Below, in pieces: positions 46,413 through 56,000 of a DNA stretch of 64,000 nucleotides. Position numbers and translations under genes: made by a program. The notes beneath the pieces are model-generated. The model was not told the DNA's origin. It saw only the letters and a program-made list of their open reading frames with translations, and made no database searches. Within the stretch, counting starts at the first letter, position 1. The number at the start of each line of letters is the position of its first letter. This DNA comes from Methyloterricola oryzae (GTDB lineage Bacteria; Pseudomonadota; Gammaproteobacteria; Methylococcales; Methylococcaceae): contig NZ_JYNS01000006.1 in assembly GCF_000934725.1 (NCBI RefSeq), positions 62,001-126,000 of the forward strand, read 5' to 3'.

Positions 46413-49208
46413 CTAATTCGAAACAGGCTTTATTTCATGTATCTCATAGTAATGAGCGCCCGCAAGATCCACCCAGGAGGTTACCGACACACACAGCCCT
46501 AAAAGACCCGAATTTACAGGGAGTAATCCATGCCACAAATACCGCGCCGGCTCACGAAAGCCAGACGTAGAGCGATCAATCCCTTGAATCAAGGTAATCG
46601 GCGCCGAAAGCGAGATAAAATCATTAGAAAACCAAGTTTCTGGCATGCCTGATCTCAACGTTTCTGCACCGATACGGAATGGAATGACACTTGAATGCTT
46701 TGCCTCAGAAACGATGGAGAACGTCAAGGTATCTCTGTCAATTCTTAAGATTTTCCCAGCATATGGCGCATTACAGGAAATCTCTCCTAGAGGGGTCAAC
46801 TCAATCGGTCGCACTAATGGTGTATTCGGAATTAATACAAGAGCGACCAAAACAACGCCAAGCCCGAGTGCAAATTTGGGCCCAACCGTATCAAATTGGT
46901 AGCGATAGGTACTGCTCGCGCCTACAGTCGAATTTAAGCAACAGATCTTTAACATCAATTTTACCGCATAGCTGGCACCAGCGGCGACAAGAACGGCGCG
47001 GAATCCGACAGTTGCGGCGAACAACCTGGGCCCGCCGTCACTAAAGAGCAAGGGCGCTGACATGAACTCAGCCAGTAGCGCCACCAGAAGCAGCGACGAT
47101 GCGCTCTCTCTGTACCGCCGAAGACTCCTTATTAAACCAAGAAATAAGAAAACGATCAGGAGATAACGAAAAGCCCCATTTACCCCAAATACGAAGAAAT
47201 TTTCAGCTGCTACTTTCGCCTCTTTAATATAAGCTAATAAAATCGTTTGCGGATTATTTATAATATTATTAAAGGCGATTCGATATAACGATCTAAATGC
47301 ATCTTGCTCGTTTATCGAACCATTGAACAACTCTGGATGATCGGAATAAGCTCTCGCCCAATTGTCTGCGCCAATCGACAGCCGGTATAGTACCGTAGAA
47401 AAGTTCCCACCGGCAGCGCCGACCTTGAGCCCCTGCGCCTCAACAACCAGCCATTGCAATAGGAATCCCGCCGCGGTTGCCAGAATCACGTAGGTCAAGC
47501 GCTTTTTGAAAGACCCTTCGCCGCGCCGCCACCATAGTATCCAGACAGCTAAAACGGGCAATACTGGTATGGCGCCCGCGCGCGCAAACATTGCCGTACT
47601 CAGCAGAGATAACCCAAATATTGCCGCAAATAAGGACTTATTTGCGACCCCGGAAACCAACATCGCGATACCCGTCGTTCCAGCCGCGAGGCCAAATACC
47701 TCCGTCATCGTGACGCCAATTGCGTGCTCGCTCGCGTACAGCAGCAACAAAACGAAGGTTAATAACGCGCCGATGATTCCTAGCTCCCGCATGCAGACGA
47801 CACTAAGCGAAAGAATCCCTAGTACTATCAGAATTGCTTCGATGACGTATGTGAGCCATGGATGGAAATTGGTTACTGCCATTATCCCAGCCAAAAAGCT
47901 GGGATAGATGCTCCGTCGACTACACCATTCTCCGACAAGCGGTGGCCATACCCCGCCATTCGAAAGAAATTCAGTGGCGCAAATCCGATACCCGGACGCA
48001 TCACTTACCGGAAGAAAACTAGCCACAGCGATTGATACGGCGCGGCCGGCATGCCACCTATCAAATAGAACCGTGCACACAGTACCTACAGCGACCAAGG
48101 CCGAAATGACTAAAGTCTTTGGTGAAACAAGCGTCGGTGTTGATATAGAAAACAGTGCTCGACCGATGATTTGCCGAATGGCGCCTGTTGAAAGAGCGGC
48201 CCACAAGGTTAGGCCACACGCCAGAAGTATGAGCTGAGGCCAGATCCCGGCCTGTGCCCGCACTATATAGGCACGTCCGTTGCGTCTTGGATCTGACCCG
48301 TCCGATGTCGAAAAATATACGGTCCCATTCCACAGCGAAAACCTGCCGCCGCCCTGCCCACGAATCTCGTCATGAAGGCTATGCGACGGCCCAAGGGCCT
48401 GGCCCTGTTCCAGTATTTCAAGACTAGACTGCGTTAACGTGCCTTCCTCGTCACCACCAAAAGAATAGGGAAACCCGACGCGTGGCGGCATGGAAAAGAC
48501 ATACGCGCGTCCAACTTCCGAGGCTATCTGAGAGGGCTTGATTCGGAACTCAAAAGTCGGGGCAGTGAGCCAATAGATTCCAATTACAGCGCTTGTCAGT
48601 AGCGCGAGTGCCCGACCAAATCGCAGCCAATACATCCACAGCACATGAAAAGCAGATATCCAATTGCAGCCAAGCATGGATCTTCTAACGGAAAATACAC
48701 TCCGCTTGATGTGCTGTCGTGTAATATCGGCTGAAAAAATCGCCCACAAAATGAGAACGGCCGCCAGAAGTATAAGATGAGGCCACATTTCCGCTCTGAC
48801 CCGCACTCTGTAGGCACGTCCATTCTTTCTTGGATCTGAGTCGTCCGATGCCGAAAAATAGACGGTACCGTTCCAATGCGAAAACCTACCACCACCCTGC
48901 GCACGTATCTCATCATGAGGGCTGTGCGATGGACCCAGCGCCGTGCCATCTTCCAGAATCTCAAGATTTGATCGCGTTGAATTACCGTCCTCGTCACTTC
49001 CGATAAAATAAGGATATCTGACGCCCTGTGGCATGGAAAAGATATACGCGCGGCCGTCTTCTGCGGCAATCTGAGAAGCCATAACCCCGAAGTCAATCGT
49101 CGGCGCCGTGATCCAAAAGAACCCAATAACAGCGCTGGTCAAGAGCGCGAGAACCCGACCGAATCGATACCGATTTACCCAAAAGACATGAAACACAGAC
49201 GTCCGCAT
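46413..49208 (-). CDS. Polytopic GT-C-like membrane protein with two tandem GxGRFxxW modules
   Basis: 931 residues, with the same plan as its 761-residue neighbour except that the N-terminal helix-module-helix unit is doubled. Unit 1 is about residues 5-180 (core 83-133) and unit 2 about 186-360 (core 264-314). The units are similar even in DNA. Each core has L-G-P-S-H-S, H-D-E-I-R, G-G-G-R-F-S, N-G-T-V-Y-F-S and S-D-P-R. The polytopic part contains V-S-D-A-S-G-Y-R, R-R-S-I-Y-P-S and M-T-E-V-F-G. The C-terminal domain (about 800-931) is shared with the paralogue. A function in lipid-linked sugar transfer is inferred, not shown. Confidence 0.65.
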   Translation of the reverse strand: MRTSVFHVFWVNRYRFGRVLALLTSAVIGFFWITAPTIDFGVMASQIAAEDGRAYIFSMPQGVRYPYFIGSDEDGNSTRSNLEILEDGTALGPSHSPHDEIRAQGGGRFSHWNGTVYFSASDDSDPRKNGRAYRVRVRAEMWPHLILLAAVLILWAIFSADITRQHIKRSVFSVRRSMLGCNWISAFHVLWMYWLRFGRALALLTSAVIGIYWLTAPTFEFRIKPSQIASEVGRAYVFSMPPRVGFPYSFGGDEEGTLTQSSLEILEQGQALGPSHSLHDEIRGQGGGRFSLWNGTVYFSTSDGSDPRRNGRAYIVRAQAGIWPQLILLACGLTLWAALSTGAIRQIIGRALFSISTPTLVSPKTLVISALVAVGTVCTVLFDRWHAGRAVSIAVASFLPVSDASGYRICATEFLSNGGVWPPLVGEWCSRRSIYPSFLAGIMAVTNFHPWLTYVIEAILIVLGILSLSVVCMRELGIIGALLTFVLLLLYASEHAIGVTMTEVFGLAAGTTGIAMLVSGVANKSLFAAIFGLSLLSTAMFARAGAIPVLPVLAVWILWWRRGEGSFKKRLTYVILATAAGFLLQWLVVEAQGLKVGAAGGNFSTVLYRLSIGADNWARAYSDHPELFNGSINEQDAFRSLYRIAFNNIINNPQTILLAYIKEAKVAAENFFVFGVNGAFRYLLIVFLFLGLIRSLRRYRESASSLLLVALLAEFMSAPLLFSDGGPRLFAATVGFRAVLVAAGASYAVKLMLKICCLNSTVGASSTYRYQFDTVGPKFALGLGVVLVALVLIPNTPLVRPIELTPLGEISCNAPYAGKILRIDRDTLTFSIVSEAKHSSVIPFRIGAETLRSGMPETWFSNDFISLSAPITLIQGIDRSTSGFREPARYLWHGLLPVNSGLLGLCVSVTSWVDLAGAHYYEIHEIKPVSN
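48129..49196 (-). repeat. Tandem intragenic duplication (two ~525-base units)
   Basis: Within the 931-residue gene, 48669-49196 and 48129-48653 are direct repeats offset by 543 bases. Long stretches match closely: the segment near 48590-48650 and that near 49133-49193 both read as CAGCGCT-GTCA-GAGCGCGAG...CCCGACC-AATCG. The unit encodes one membrane helix, the module and a second helix. Confidence 0.8.
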
Positions 49209-49242
49209 AGTGTCAGCCAGGAAGCTTCTTATAAACCATCAT

Positions 49243-49311
49243 TTACAAATAACGGCTGATCGCGCTTTTTTCGGTCCCGACGTCAAGCAATAGGTTTCCA
49301 TTCCACTGCAT
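49243..49311 (-). CDS. 22-residue ORF with strong ribosome site, possible methyltransferase fragment
   Basis: On the minus strand AGGAGG lies two bases before ATG 49311, the best ribosome-binding site in this region. The frame gives 22 residues containing L-L-L-D-V-G-T-E-K-S-A-I-S-R-Y-L and ends at TAA 49243. That string looks like SAM motif I of a class I methyltransferase start. It may be the stump of a lost gene, or a short leader peptide for the 931-residue gene that starts 35 bases downstream. Confidence 0.35.
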   Translation of the reverse strand: MQWNGNLLLDVGTEKSAISRYL

Positions 49312-49477
49312 TTCCTCCTGTTTGCAGCGATCATTACAATTCCCACATATGGGCATATGCATATGCTTGACGATTAATCAAAAATAGTCTAAGGGAGTGT
49401 GGTCATATCAAATGGAGGCTCTGAATTTTATTAACCTTCCACTTTTATTCGACAAGTGCCACGCTAACCAATCAGGG

Positions 49478-50206
49478 TTAATTAACTTTACCCAAGACAA
49501 TAAGTAAGCGAAAGGCAAGAACCCGTCCAACCGCCATGGATATTCGCTCCTCTAATTGGAGGATCTTATCGACAACTGAAACCGGGATTAAACTCCATCT
49601 CCGAAAACCACCCGAAAGCGGATATGCGAATAGACTTAGCCAATTCACATGTAGAACCCTCAACCCCGAAAAGGCCGCCTCGAATTCCTCCCGCCTCTTG
49701 ATAAACAGTAGCGTTGGAATTGCCTGATTTGCATCGAAAGGTCTACGATCTGGATTGGGCACAATGTCCTCGAATGGGTTGACGGTCATATCCACCGGCT
49801 CTGGATGGAAGAAGCGATAAAACAAACCGCTGATTGTGCTAATGCCGGGTTCCAAGAGCACAATCCTCCCTCCAGCTGCCAATACTCGCTCAGCCTCGGT
49901 GAAAAACTTCACTGGACATTCGATATGATGAAGTACGTCGACCGCCAGAATATTGGAAAATGCAGCATCTCGAAAAGGCAGACTCTGGGCGTCGGCAGCA
50001 GCGTCAAGCCACGGCGTCTGGACTATATCTGTTGAAATCACGTCGTCCCGGTGTGCTTTGAGATTGCCCGACCCTCCGCCTATCTCCAGCGTCGTTCCGG
50101 GAACGCAATGGCTCACCATTCGGCGATAGTAGTCCTCATATATGGCACGAAGTACTGGCTTTTCTTGCCAAAGCTGGCGGTGCTGCTCCAGCATCTCCCC
50201 GCTCAT
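49478..50206 (-). CDS. Class I SAM-dependent methyltransferase
   Basis: 242 residues. SAM motif I is T-L-E-I-G-G-G-S-G-N near residue 40. It continues with S-L-P-F-R-D-A-A-F-S-N-I (motif II region) and a post-motif L-H-H-I-E-C-P. The ATG 50206 is chosen because it overlaps the preceding stop (ATGA); the frame extends 18 codons upstream. The target is unknown, presumably a sugar or lipid of the glycan pathway. It is last in the 57.9-49.5 kb gene string. Confidence 0.87.
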   Translation of the reverse strand: MSGEMLEQHRQLWQEKPVLRAIYEDYYRRMVSHCVPGTTLEIGGGSGNLKAHRDDVISTDIVQTPWLDAAADAQSLPFRDAAFSNILAVDVLHHIECPVKFFTEAERVLAAGGRIVLLEPGISTISGLFYRFFHPEPVDMTVNPFEDIVPNPDRRPFDANQAIPTLLFIKRREEFEAAFSGLRVLHVNWLSLFAYPLSGGFRRWSLIPVSVVDKILQLEERISMAVGRVLAFRLLIVLGKVN

Positions 50207-51639
50207 GACAAGGCCTTCAACTTCCGGAAAGCGAACGCCACCATTTTCAATAGTAACCATCCATGGCGGAAGCGAGAAATCTGGGTTTCACCATAAATAC
50301 GACTGGCATAGCGTATTGGTATCTCAGTGACTTTCAAATTGAGCTTTGCAGCGCCAAAAATGAGATCAAAATCGCCGAATGGGTCAAAGTCGCCAAAATA
50401 TTTTCTATTAGCCGCAATACCTTCATAGTTAGTTTTCGTCAGCACCTTGGTCCCGCACAGAGTATCGGTGAATCGCTGATTCAGAAGCCAAGAGAAAAGC
50501 CACGAAAAAACTTCATTCGCCATATGGTTCAGGAATCGCATGGCTCCCTCCTCCATTGGGTAAACCAGCCGCGACCCGTTGATGAACTCACCCTTGCCGC
50601 TGGCGATGGCATCGTAGAACTTGGGCAGATCCTCGGGAGGCATGGTCAAATCCGCGTCCAGGATCATCAAAATGTCTCCGCTGGCCATGGAAAATCCTTT
50701 ACGTACGGCGTCCCCTTTCCCTCGCCCATCCTGCGTCGTCACCTTGATATCCATGCTCGGATACCGATCCCGAACCCGATACATCTCCTCCAGGGTACCA
50801 TCCTGGCTATGTCCCTCCACAAATACAACTTCCTGGCGCGTGCCGAATTTTGGAAGACGCTGGACTGCGGCCTCAATATTACCTTTCTCGTTCCGCGCAG
50901 GAATGACAACTGATACACTAAACTCTTGTCGCTCAATTAGAAGCGACGAGCGGGCAACAACATAGTTTCTCAGACAAAGCCGGCGAACCCCTGGAAATGG
51001 TGCCACGTACTTATTAATAATGCTCCCAAGACCGAATAGACTGCGAGGTATTAGCTGACGCCATTCCTGTTTGACCACGTCAAAGTCGGCGAGGTGGAGA
51101 ATATTGACGATATCCCCCGTTTCCAGCCAGTTTTGTTCTTCTTGCGGCATCTTGAATCCAAGTTTTTCGGCAAGACGCAAGACCGGCCCCCAAATCTGGT
51201 CGTAATAGGCAACAACGACACGGGTTTGTCCATTGCAGAATTTGTGCAGCGTCGAAAATGTTCGCTGACAGTCCTCCAAGGATCCAATTGTGTCTGAAAG
51301 GATGATGTAGTCGAAAGTCCCCTCAATAACTGTAAGCGCATTGTCGTCCTCGACATCTGCCACATGGAATTGGTACTGGGGATAAGTCCGCTGGGCCTCT
51401 TCAATCATCGCCGGACTGAAATCAACCCCGACGCCCTGGGAAGGTCTCAACTCCGCAAGCAAGCGTCCCGTCCCACACCCCAGATCCAGAACACGCGCCC
51501 CCTCCGGAACGAGGAAGCGCATGAACTGATAATCTTGCTGGTAGTAGTATCTATTCTTCTCTATCCAGTGACTTCGAGTCCCCGCGAGTTGATTCGCTAG
51601 TTCTAGGATCTTTTGCTTACGTGATGACAATGGGAGCAC
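50203..51639 (-). CDS. Methyltransferase-GT2 fusion protein
   Basis: 478 residues. The N-terminal ~190 are a class I methyltransferase (R-V-L-D-L-G-C-G-T-G-R-L-L near residue 50). From about 243 there is a GT2 domain of the dolichol-phosphate-mannose-synthase group: V-S-V-V-I-P-A-R-N-E, G-R-G-K-G-D-A-V-R-K-G, metal site D-A-D-L-T-M-P-P and a D-T-L-C-G-T-K motif. The GT2 half probably transfers a sugar to a polyprenyl phosphate, supplying GT-C type enzymes such as the two large membrane proteins downstream. That link is inference. The stop overlaps the next start (ATGA). Confidence 0.85.
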   Translation of the reverse strand: MLPLSSRKQKILELANQLAGTRSHWIEKNRYYYQQDYQFMRFLVPEGARVLDLGCGTGRLLAELRPSQGVGVDFSPAMIEEAQRTYPQYQFHVADVEDDNALTVIEGTFDYIILSDTIGSLEDCQRTFSTLHKFCNGQTRVVVAYYDQIWGPVLRLAEKLGFKMPQEEQNWLETGDIVNILHLADFDVVKQEWRQLIPRSLFGLGSIINKYVAPFPGVRRLCLRNYVVARSSLLIERQEFSVSVVIPARNEKGNIEAAVQRLPKFGTRQEVVFVEGHSQDGTLEEMYRVRDRYPSMDIKVTTQDGRGKGDAVRKGFSMASGDILMILDADLTMPPEDLPKFYDAIASGKGEFINGSRLVYPMEEGAMRFLNHMANEVFSWLFSWLLNQRFTDTLCGTKVLTKTNYEGIAANRKYFGDFDPFGDFDLIFGAAKLNLKVTEIPIRYASRIYGETQISRFRHGWLLLKMVAFAFRKLKALS

Positions 51640-51701
51640 CGGCGTTACCCTTTTAGCTAGTTTGACAAATCAAATGCGGCAATTAACGTAGACGACCAGC
51701 G

Positions 51702-52622
51702 TCATCTCGGCTTAAATCCCCTCACGCAGGTGAACCAATCACTTGGCCTGTATATATTCTCCAGCCCCGCCTCCCGGAACCATCCCTCAACTTCTTCAGG
51801 AGAATGAATGCCATGGTATGTCGGTGAATAGCCATCGAAGGTATCGAGAATATCATGCTCGATTCCCAATCCATGGGTTGGGAACGGAAAAATTCTCCGT
51901 ATGGCTCCAATCCATGGGTTATCAAGGTGGGCAGTAGCCCATGGTATGAACCACCGGCACCATCGGTAAAACATGCGGCTCGGGATCTTGTTTACGAAAC
52001 GGATCCAGCGCTCCCTGATAATATAATCGCCATGCCGTGGATAAACCCATATCGCAATCGTTCCGCCCGGCTTGACTAGGCGGACTAGCTTCATGAAGTA
52101 ATCCTTCGTGTTGGGTGTATGGTGCAGTACGCCAATCGAAAATATGACATCAAACGTTTCAGGTTTGAATGGCAGGGCGCCGATATCAGCCTGAGCAATC
52201 CAGACGTTTCCTCTATCCAGGAAATTTCTATTGGACGCCTCGACAGCATAACTGAGGTCCACTCCAACCAAATCGCCCCCCCAGCGGCTTACGATATCAG
52301 CGTATCTTCCCGCACCGACACCTGCATCCAAGACCAACTTTCCAGAGAGTTCTTCCGGCGTAAACTGGGTCTTCGCAATAAATTCCTTTTCCGAGGACCG
52401 ATCTCCACGTACGCAATCGAGCTGGGTGTCATGGTGCGTGTTCCACTCGAAGCTAAACGAGCCGACATAGTGATCGCTGGAAACGAAACGAGGAACCCCT
52501 CCGACGATTGGGTACGAGTCAGTGCTGCTCCTGAAGTTTTCTCCATCGAAAGTCAGCGCCTCGCCCGTCGTGGGGTCGCACAGTATGGGGAGTACTCGAT
52601 TGAAAATAGGCTTTATGGACAT
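51702..52622 (-). CDS. Class I SAM-dependent methyltransferase
   Basis: 306 residues. A Trm112-like start (I-L-C-D-P-T-T-G-E-A-L and Y-P-I-V-G-G-V-P-R-F, with only one of the usual Cys residues) is followed by SAM motif I L-V-L-D-A-G-V-G-A-G-R-Y near residue 97 and I-G-V-L-H-H-T-P. The start ATG 52622 overlaps the upstream stop as TAATG, so it is coupled to the small module gene. The substrate is not predictable; it is one of many methyltransferases in this locus. Confidence 0.88.
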   Translation of the reverse strand: MSIKPIFNRVLPILCDPTTGEALTFDGENFRSSTDSYPIVGGVPRFVSSDHYVGSFSFEWNTHHDTQLDCVRGDRSSEKEFIAKTQFTPEELSGKLVLDAGVGAGRYADIVSRWGGDLVGVDLSYAVEASNRNFLDRGNVWIAQADIGALPFKPETFDVIFSIGVLHHTPNTKDYFMKLVRLVKPGGTIAIWVYPRHGDYIIRERWIRFVNKIPSRMFYRWCRWFIPWATAHLDNPWIGAIRRIFPFPTHGLGIEHDILDTFDGYSPTYHGIHSPEEVEGWFREAGLENIYRPSDWFTCVRGFKPR

Positions 52623-53041
52623 TACCTGACTTCCTTTACCCGATAGTTGCGTCCGTTGGTTCGCGGATCGGTATTATCGGAAGTTGAAAAGAAAAGGTCG
52701 CCCCCCCAGTGCGAAAATCGGCCGCCGCCTATCCGGCGGATCTCTTCGTGAGCGGCGTGAGCCGGCCCCAGCGGCTTTCCGTTTTCGAAAACCATTAGAC
52801 AGGAAGCGCTTTCTTGATCTGTGAGTAGATGACTTGGCAACGCAGCGAGCCAACAATGCCCCTGTTCTTGACGCATTTCGTCCAAGTCGCCTGAATAGGG
52901 GCGCCGCAAGCGTGCCAGCACCAATCGTCCCAGACTGGGAGAAGGAATCTGACGGGTCAACAATAACCACGCTGCAACCGAGAAGAGATAAATTGAAACC
53001 AGTACTACAGAGAGCCTGTTTATAACGGTATTGTCCTTCAT
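52622..53041 (-). CDS. Membrane-anchored near-stand-alone GxGRFSxW module protein
   Basis: 139 residues from ATG 53041, which overlaps the stop of the fusion gene (ATGA); ATG 53047 is also possible. One membrane helix (about residues 12-30) is followed by a single copy of the module. The core has F-E-N-G, L-G-P-A-H, H-E-E-I-R, G-G-G-R-F-S-H-W-G, F-F-S-T-S-D and T-D-P-R-T-N-G-R (DNA 52643-52795). Almost nothing else is present, which shows that the module can act as an independent unit. Function unknown. It is tightly packed between the fusion gene and a methyltransferase gene. Confidence 0.7.
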   Translation of the reverse strand: MKDNTVINRLSVVLVSIYLFSVAAWLLLTRQIPSPSLGRLVLARLRRPYSGDLDEMRQEQGHCWLAALPSHLLTDQESASCLMVFENGKPLGPAHAAHEEIRRIGGGRFSHWGGDLFFSTSDNTDPRTNGRNYRVKEVR

Positions 53042-56000
53042 GAACATCGGTCATTAATAAGTTGTATATGTCGTTCCGCAAGCAGATCCAAGGTGAATTC
53101 TGTCTTAATACGCTCGCTCGCCGCGCTTGCCATTTCTGAGGCGAACTGTGGTTTTGTTAATATCTCTAAGCATGACTGCGTAAGAATCTCCACGTCGCCG
53201 ACCGGGCAGACGTATCCGCCACGCCCGTGCTGTAGGATGTCTTCGTTGGCCCCGGTTCTGGTTGCGACCACCGGAAGGCCGAGCAATTGCGCTTCCATGA
53301 TGACGTTCGACATTCCTTCGAATGAAGATGTGCTCAAAAGCAGCGAAGCCAAAGACATCAATCCTGCAATATCCTTTCGTTTCCCCAGCAGCGTCACAGT
53401 TTCTTCGAGACCGAGTTCCTGGATACGGATTTCCATTGCCGCTTGCATGGGACCAACACCCGCGACTATGACCCGCACCGAGGGCATTATTCGATGCACA
53501 CCCGCACAAACTTCCAGAAACGCCAATGGCTCTTTTTCCTCGGAAAGGCGAAACACGCCGAGAATGACCGGTACCCCACCAACGAGCCTCAAATCTTCGG
53601 CTAGAATGTTCAAAGCGTGGGTATCCGGACGCGCGAAGAGTGATGTATCAATCGCGTTGGGTATGAGCGTTACTCTTTCGGGAGCCACGCCAATCCATTT
53701 CGCGTAGTCTCGGTTCGCATCGGTGGAATTCCCCGAAAACAGCGTGCGGGACGATTCGGCGAGAGTCTGATACAAAGGCTGAAACCAGCTATTTCGCAAG
53801 TACCAAAAATTGGAAGGATTATAATTGCGGAAGGACATCACGATGTGAGGCACCGACGCCACATGGCCGGCGATCCCCGCCAGCAAATTGGTCGAATCGA
53901 GCTGGGCGAACAGTGCCTTGGGTTTAATGAGCGCTAGTAGATAACTGAGTTGTGCCAGCCTGAAACCGAACGGATTCGTTTCCGGATGAAGCAAGAGTAA
54001 GGTTTCAGGATCGTTAGGCAAAGTCTTTATTACCTGGGCGGCATCGACCTGATCGATTTCTAAAACCTCAACTTGGCTTGCCTGTAACATTTGCAAATAG
54101 TGACGGTTGTCCCCCTCGTCGAGACTGTCCGATAGCAGAACAGTGACTCGGTATCCCTTTTTCAGCAAGCTCAAGGCCAGATAGCACCACTGCCTTTCCG
54201 CTCCACCGGGAGGTAGGCCATGTGTCATTACGATCACCGAATCCCCCGGTTGCAATCGCGATGGTTGCTCGGGAGAGGCTTGCTGGGCGATAAAGTTACT
54301 CACCCGGCTAGGAAAGCTGGTGGTTTCGGAGAACGCAGGAAATGGAATGCACTCCGGGTAAATGGGTAGCCGATCACGAGATGCATCGTCCTTTTCGACC
54401 AGCCAAAAGTGTGAGCGCGGAGCCGAATCGGTCGATAAGCGGGAAAAAATGCACCATTGGTTCCATATCGAATAGCGACCCTCCCCGCGCTGTTCGATAT
54501 CCGCATGCGTAACCGGTACAGGAGGCAGTTGCCGCATACCTTCAAACAACAAGAAGCTATCAGACATCTCTGTATCGGAAGCCGGCGGCAGATTGGACAG
54601 TGGCCCCACGTCACATCGATTGCCTTGGGTCGGCAGAATCCGGCGGCCATCAAAATATCGTGTCAGAGGAACACCTCGCCATCTGAGGCGAAAGAGATCA
54701 AGCAGTTCGAGCAATATGTTCTTCTTTTGTAACCGGATTACTACCGATTTGCTATTCGAGAAATGTGGATGCAAAAAGATCAGTTTTTCTACTCCCAACT
54801 GGCGGAACCTGTGCACTTGCCCCCCCCCCAACCATTCCGCTACTGAACCATGTGGCACCAAAAGCCAGGCTCCTTTTAGCGGTTGACGCACTGCTCCTTC
54901 ATCATCGGCCCAACCGGGCAACGGCGCACACCCGTTAGCAAGGGCAGTTTCTTTGTCGATTATCAATGCGTCCTTATTAGAAAACTTTCCTGAAAATGCC
55001 AATCGTAGGAGTAATGCATTGAATTCCTTCCAATGCGGCAAATCAAGCTCACTTTTTGTTGGCAGCGGCGAGCCGAGGGCGTCATCCAATCCAGCGAGCG
55101 CAAAACAATGCTTATTTACTTTCCAAGCAAACAATGTCGGTGACACATCGTTCGGCAAGGTAGGCCGGTACCGAGGCGCCCCGCTACGCTCGATATAATC
55201 CGTGATAATGGGAAGTAACTGACTAGTAAATCTGCTTTTTTCCACTAACCAGTAATCACCCTTCGCTTCACAGACAGGGCCAGAGGGTGAGAAAATACAA
55301 GTTTGATTCCAGATAGAATACCGTCCCCCACCCAGTCGCGCTATGTCGTTGTGAGACGCCGGAACCGGCGGCAGTTGCCGTGTTCCTTCGAACAACATAA
55401 AACGATCCGACAATTCGACGTCATGTGCCGACGGCAAGGCCCGAATGATACCTGACTGGTGCCTATACCCTTCCATTTGCGCAACGGCTTTCGGAAGTGA
55501 GATAGCCTTTGCCTTCAGCATGGCAAGTTCTCGGCCTTCCACAGTCAATGCTCGATGACCCGCGGCGCGCCGCCGAAACTTAATCCGGACGATCAGATCA
55601 TCAGAATGCGGATGAGGAAATACCACTTCGAGAACTCCCGCCCCCGCCATTAACGTTAATTGCTCGTAGCCCAGCGATTCGCTAGCGTCTTCTGGCTCGA
55701 AAAACAGGAGCGTGGCGCCTTCCAAGTTTGTCAGGCCATGCATCACGCCAGGTATGCTGAATAGTTCGAAAGGCCCTTCACCGTCAGCTATTTCGTCATC
55801 CCAGTGCCAAGACTTTAAATCCAATTCCTTTATCGCCGCGAATTCCGAAATCAGCATTCTGGCTTGCGACGCGATATAGTGCGTGTCGGGTGAATCACCG
55901 AACGAGTTGCTGGCATTGGCGTTGTTTGACTCGAGCCGTCGCCATACGACAAAGAGCGATTTGTTGACTTGCCACGCCATCAAGGAATTAGACGGGCGCA

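Noticed and set aside
49330-49375. Three CATATG palindromes in a row
   Set aside because: Eye-catching, but short and in an AT-rich gap; no matching sites elsewhere in the window, so an operator cannot be supported.
52264-52707. C7 runs in a methyltransferase gene (near 52270) and in the small module gene (52701-52707)
   Set aside because: Seven-base runs are common by chance in Gly codons and are weak evidence for phase variation.
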